Shown: one piece after another, positions 60,611 to 64,000 of the stretch
Numbering within the stretch: position 1 is the first letter of the stretch
How the letters are laid out: each line of letters begins with the position of its first letter
Assembly: GCF_004345665.1 (NCBI RefSeq)
Contig: NZ_SLWR01000002.1
Span: forward strand, 372,001-436,000
Length of the DNA stretch: 64,000 nt
Source: Kribbella antiqua
GTDB taxonomy: Bacteria; Actinomycetota; Actinomycetes; Propionibacteriales; Kribbellaceae
Direction: 5' to 3'
Position numbers and translations under genes: made by a program
The notes under the pieces: generated by a model
Told to the model about the DNA's origin: nothing
Databases searched by the model: none
Seen by the model: only the letters and a program-made list of their open reading frames with translations

Positions 60611-61807
60611 CTAGGTGGGAGGAGAGATTCGGCTGATGAGGTGTTGCCAGGCTTGGTCTAGGCCGGCGGCTAGGCAGCCGGCCACAACGGTGTCGGTGCC
60701 TAGTTCGGTGGCTTTGATGTCTGGCAGTACGGGCGCCAGGACGCGGACCTGGTCGATGACGGCTTCGAGGAAGCCTGGAGCTTGGCCGATGCCGCCGCCG
60801 AGGACGATCAGTTCGGGGTCGACGACCGTGATGACGGTGCAGACGACCTTGGCCACCATCAGGGCCTCTTCGGCGACGACGGCGGCTGCGATCGCGTCCC
60901 CGCGTGCCGCGGCCGCGAACACCTTCTCCGCCGTCGACGCACGTCGTACGCCGGCTCGTTTGGCAGCTCGGACGACGGCAGCGGCCGAGGCCGAGGCGTC
61001 GAAGTTCCCACGTTTACGGGCATCCCGTACGTCGCTGCCACTCCCCTCGGCGAACGGCAGGTAGCTGATCTCGCCGGCCACGCCGTGAGCGCCGTGCCGG
61101 AGCTTGCCGTCGAGCACAAGGCCCATGCCGATGCCGGTGCCGACGGACACGAAGGCGAAGCTGTCCACTTCCTGACCATGACCGTGCACCCGTTCGGCCA
61201 ACGCAGCCGCGTCCACGTCGTTCTCGATCATCAGCGACGACCCGAATCGCTCCCGCAGGGCGGGCAACACAGCCGGCGAGTCCCAGCCGGACAGGCGCCC
61301 GGTCAACGTCAGGGTGTCGCGCTTCGGATCGTAGACGCCGGGGCTTCCAATCACGGTCTGGGTCAGCTGCGACGCCTCGATGCCGGCTTCAGTCAGCAGC
61401 TTCGCCGCAAGGTCGGCGAGTTCCTGGACCCGGCCCATCGCGTTCGCAGCCTTCGTACGCACGCTCAGTCGGCTGCGGGTGGTGCCGGCGAGATCCGCGA
61501 CGGCGCCGCGGAGGAACTCGTGCCCGACATCCAGCGCGAGGACGAACCCAGCTTCTGGGCGTACGCCGTACAGGATCGCGGCCGGGCCGGGGACGCCGGT
61601 GCGCTGCCCGGTCGCATGGACCAGCCCGGCGCGCTCGATAGTGCCGAGGGCGGCGAAGACTGTCGGTTTCGACAGACCAGTGAGACTGGCGAGCTCGGTC
61701 CGCGACACCGGCCCGGACCGCCGGATGTGGTCCAGCAGGACCTGCTCGTTGATCGCGCGGATCAGCTGTGGGCGGGCCGCTGAGGCTCCTCCGGCGACAA
61801 CCGTCAC
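60611..61807 (-). CDS. ROK-family transcriptional repressor
   Basis: A 398-residue NagC/XylR-type regulator: an N-terminal winged helix (INEQVLLDHIRRSGPVSRTELASLTGLSKPTVFAAL) and a ROK sugar-binding domain (about 85-395; LALDVGHEFLRGAV, then IENDVDAAALAERV and LGGGIGQAPGFLE). The ROK zinc motif CxCGxxGCxE is not present. It is divergent from a ROK kinase gene; the palindromes between them are likely operator sites. Confidence 0.9.
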   Translation of the reverse strand: MTVVAGGASAARPQLIRAINEQVLLDHIRRSGPVSRTELASLTGLSKPTVFAALGTIERAGLVHATGQRTGVPGPAAILYGVRPEAGFVLALDVGHEFLRGAVADLAGTTRSRLSVRTKAANAMGRVQELADLAAKLLTEAGIEASQLTQTVIGSPGVYDPKRDTLTLTGRLSGWDSPAVLPALRERFGSSLMIENDVDAAALAERVHGHGQEVDSFAFVSVGTGIGMGLVLDGKLRHGAHGVAGEISYLPFAEGSGSDVRDARKRGNFDASASAAAVVRAAKRAGVRRASTAEKVFAAAARGDAIAAAVVAEEALMVAKVVCTVITVVDPELIVLGGGIGQAPGFLEAVIDQVRVLAPVLPDIKATELGTDTVVAGCLAAGLDQAWQHLISRISPPT

Positions 61808-61866
61808 GTCGATCTCCCTCCGTCGCGAACTCTTAAAACTGCGGACACATTTGGGCCTTGCGCCGA

Positions 61867-61892
61867 AACAATTGTTAAGTTAGTTTCCTAAC
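61867..61892. promoter_or_regulatory. Palindromes between the two ROK genes, probable operator
   Basis: AACAATTGTT (61867-61876) is a perfect palindrome, and two bases later GTTAG-TTTC-CTAAC (61879-61892) is a second. TTAG-N4-CTAA sites are typical for actinobacterial ROK repressors. Both lie 35-60 bases upstream of the ROK kinase ATG. Confidence 0.65.
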
Positions 61893-61926
61893 GATTCTAT
61901 TGGTCGGCACGTGGAGGTGCCAGTCC

Positions 61927-62865
61927 ATGACTCGTACGCCGGTCGTCCTCGGGCTCGACTTCGGCGGGACAAAGATCGCCGTCGCGGTCGGCGACCTGTC
62001 CGGCCGCCGCCTGGGCGTCGCGACAGTCGACAGCCTGGCCGAGGCCGGAGCCCAGGCCGCGATGGCCCGCGGCCTGACCGCGGCGCGCGACCTACTCGCG
62101 GACGTCGCCCCTGCGCACGAGCTGGTGGGCGTGGGCGCGGCCACCCTCGGCATCCCGTACGACGATCGGGTCGAGCTCGCGCCGACGTTTCCCGGCTGGG
62201 ACGCGCTCCCCTTCGGGCAGCTGGTCCGGGACGCCTTCCCCGGCGTTCCCGTCCACCTCGGCACCGACGTGAAGGCGGCCGCCGCGGCCGAGCTGCGCTG
62301 GGGTGCGCTGGCCGGCTGTGATCCGGGCATCTACCTCAACCTCGGCACCGGCCTCGCCGCGGCGATCGTTGCCGGTGGCACCGTCATCACCGGGGCGCAC
62401 GGCGCATCCGGCGAGATCGGCTACAACCTGCGCTCCGCGGCGGATGTCGGGATCGGCGCCGACGAGCGCACGATCCTGGAACACATCGTCAGTGGCCAGG
62501 CACTCGAGACGACCGGTAGCTCCCGGCTGGGGCGACCGGTCACGGCGGCCGACGTGTTCGCGCTGGCGCGGACCGAGCCGGACGCCGCCGTACTCACCGG
62601 CGAGTTCAACCGCGAGCTGGCGATGCATGTGGTCAACCTGGCCATCGCCGTCGACCCGGTCCGGATCGTCGCCGGTGGTGGACTGGCCCGCTCGTGGGAC
62701 CAGATCGCACCTGAGCTGCGCCGGGCACTCGACGCAGCCGTCCCCTTCCCGCCGGAGCTGACCGTGGCCCGTTTCCCGTCCGACGCGCCGCTGGTGGGGG
62801 CGCTCGCCCTCGGCGCCGAGGCGGCGGGGGCCGAGCTCGGCGAAGGCGAAGAGGCATTCGCATGA
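61927..62865 (+). CDS. ROK-family sugar kinase
   Basis: A 312-residue kinase with the ATP phosphate loop VLGLDFGGTKIAVAVG, sugar-binding HLGTDVKAAAAAE (the Asp of the conserved N-D) and LNLGTGLAAAIVAGG plus GAHGASGEIGYNL. The CxCGxxGCxE zinc site of classical ROK kinases is absent. It probably phosphorylates a hexose or aminosugar brought in by the following binding-protein-dependent transporter. ATG 61927 follows GGAGGTG. Confidence 0.87.
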   Translation: MTRTPVVLGLDFGGTKIAVAVGDLSGRRLGVATVDSLAEAGAQAAMARGLTAARDLLADVAPAHELVGVGAATLGIPYDDRVELAPTFPGWDALPFGQLVRDAFPGVPVHLGTDVKAAAAAELRWGALAGCDPGIYLNLGTGLAAAIVAGGTVITGAHGASGEIGYNLRSAADVGIGADERTILEHIVSGQALETTGSSRLGRPVTAADVFALARTEPDAAVLTGEFNRELAMHVVNLAIAVDPVRIVAGGGLARSWDQIAPELRRALDAAVPFPPELTVARFPSDAPLVGALALGAEAAGAELGEGEEAFA

Positions 62866-62912
62866 CCAATCAAGGAGTGGCAGCTCCAATCAGCAGTGAA
62901 AGGGCAGGGACG

Positions 62913-64000
62913 ATGAGGGGCATCAAACGCACAGCGATCGCCGCGGTGGCGATCGGCCTACTGGCCGCCGGGTGTGGCGGCGGTGACAAGCCGATCGGGA
63001 ACGCCGCGTCGAGCACTCCCCCGGCATCGACGAGCACCGGCGGCGCGGGCTCGGGCGCCTACAAGAAGGGCGGGACGGTCACGATCGCGAACGTGGGCGG
63101 CCAGACCTGGCCGTGCCAGTTCAACCCGTTCAACCCGTCGGTCAACCAGGCATCCAACGGCTTCGTCTACGAGCCGCTGACGTTCGTCAACGTGCTCAAG
63201 AACGGCGCCACCACGCCGATGCTCGCGACCGCCTTCACCTGGTCGGCGAACAAGGACTCGATCACCTTCACCATCCGCGACGGGGTGAAGTGGAGCGACG
63301 GACAGCCGTTCAGCGCCGACGACGTGGTCTACACGTTCAACCTGATGAAGCAGCAGCCCGCCCTCGACCTGTACTCGCTGTGGACCGGCGCGGGCCTGAC
63401 CAGCGTCGCCGCCAGCGGCAACAAGGTCACGCTGAAGTTCAAGGCGCCGGCCGAGCCGTACTTCTTCAACTTCGCGAACCAGGTCATGATCGTGCCCAAG
63501 CACATCTGGTCGACCGGCGAAGCGGCGAGCAAGCCGGCCACCTGGGCGAACGCCAAGCCGATCGGCACCGGGCCGTTCACCATCGGGTCGTGCTCCGCCA
63601 ACAACATCGAGTACCTTGCCAACGGCAACTACTGGCAGCCGGGCAAACCGTACCTCGCGAAGGTCGAATACCCGGCGTACCTCGACAACAACCCGGCCAA
63701 CCTCGACCTGGCCAGCGGCAAGGCCCAGTGGGGTGGTCAGTACATCCCGAACATCGACAAGTTCTACAAGGCGAAGTCCCCGGAGAACAACTACTGGTTC
63801 CCGCCGACAGCGAACGTGGCGATCGTCCCGAACCTCGACCCGTCGCACAAGGCGAGCAGTAAGCTCGCCGTCCGGCAGGCGATCGCCTACGCGCTCGACC
63901 GCGAGCAGATCTCGAAGATCGGGGAGAGCGGCTACCAGCCGGCCGCGAACCAGACCGGCGTCGTCACGCCGACCTTCGACAAGTACTTCGACAAGGACGC
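62913..64000 (+). CDS. Family-5 ABC solute-binding lipoprotein, truncated by the window edge
   Basis: 362 codons are visible and the frame is still open at the right edge. A lipobox LLAAGC (Cys21) marks it as a lipoprotein. The mature part matches SBP_bac_5 (oligopeptide/oligosaccharide binding proteins): NPFNPSVNQASNGFVYEPL, FTIRDGVKWSDGQPFSADDVVYTF and LAVRQAIAYALDREQI. ATG 62913 (behind AGGGCAGGGA) is preferred; an in-frame ATG at 62862 overlaps the kinase stop. Beside a ROK kinase it may carry an oligosaccharide rather than a peptide. Confidence 0.92.
   Translation, partial: MRGIKRTAIAAVAIGLLAAGCGGGDKPIGNAASSTPPASTSTGGAGSGAYKKGGTVTIANVGGQTWPCQFNPFNPSVNQASNGFVYEPLTFVNVLKNGATTPMLATAFTWSANKDSITFTIRDGVKWSDGQPFSADDVVYTFNLMKQQPALDLYSLWTGAGLTSVAASGNKVTLKFKAPAEPYFFNFANQVMIVPKHIWSTGEAASKPATWANAKPIGTGPFTIGSCSANNIEYLANGNYWQPGKPYLAKVEYPAYLDNNPANLDLASGKAQWGGQYIPNIDKFYKAKSPENNYWFPPTANVAIVPNLDPSHKASSKLAVRQAIAYALDREQISKIGESGYQPAANQTGVVTPTFDKYFDKD

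Noticed and set aside
1..64000. tRNA, rRNA, CRISPR arrays, transposases or phage genes
   Set aside because: I looked for T-loop-like GGTTCGA segments, spaced repeats and recombinase motifs and saw none that hold up. A tRNA or CRISPR search program would be decisive.

Overview
The window reads as chromosomal DNA of a high-GC, aerobic, soil-type actinobacterium. Coding is dense, third codon positions are GC-rich, GTG/TTG starts and four-base stop/start overlaps are frequent, and the content is aromatic catabolism, ROK/IclR/PadR/MarR regulators, a MalT-like LuxR regulator and a Ser/Thr kinase. The style fits Propionibacteriales such as Kribbella or Nocardioides; that placement is inference, since no rRNA or other marker is present. 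I recognised no tRNA, CRISPR array, transposase or phage gene.

Layout. 1-6.1 kb: a truncated membrane protein, a nitroreductase, a Sap/GAP-family membrane protein with a 73-residue partner, and a three-gene envelope operon (LPG-synthase-like membrane protein, Vps62-domain membrane protein, HtrA protease). 6.1-15.3 kb: a minus-strand block with a MalT-like regulator, a DUF1269 protein, an M17 aminopeptidase, an AbgT transporter, a DASS anion transporter and a glutaminase; the last four are tightly coupled and suggest uptake and cleavage of glutamate-containing compounds. 15.4-30.8 kb: mixed housekeeping and accessory genes, including a stand-alone QcrC-like dihaem cytochrome c, L-2-hydroxyglutarate oxidase, a MuiA-family protein beside an ABC-2 exporter, a secreted phosphoesterase and a phospholipase-D-like protein. 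30.8-36.2 kb: a patch with three decayed genes (PfkB kinase relic before psuG, PHB-depolymerase relic, SDR relic) among a Ser/Thr kinase, a histidine kinase without a neighbouring response regulator, and unknowns.

37.7-57 kb is the heart of the window: a nearly continuous lignin-aromatic catabolic island. An alcohol dehydrogenase and an aldehyde dehydrogenase could oxidise monolignols to hydroxycinnamates. A CoA ligase, an enoyl-CoA hydratase, a 3-hydroxyacyl-CoA dehydrogenase and a CouO-like amidohydrolase could shorten the side chain to 4-hydroxybenzoate or vanillate. PobA and VanAB would make protocatechuate, and PcaHG, PcaC, PcaD, PcaIJ and PcaF would take it to succinyl-CoA and acetyl-CoA. 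pcaB is missing from an otherwise complete, overlapping pca operon. Each sub-cluster has its own divergent regulator (MarR, PadR/VanR, IclR) with visible operator-like repeats. A 550-base non-coding stretch full of hairpins lies between vanB and the cou-like genes.

57-64 kb: a sulfatase, a VOC protein, and the start of a sugar-type locus (ROK repressor, ROK kinase, family-5 solute-binding lipoprotein running off the window) with an operator-like palindrome between the two ROK genes.
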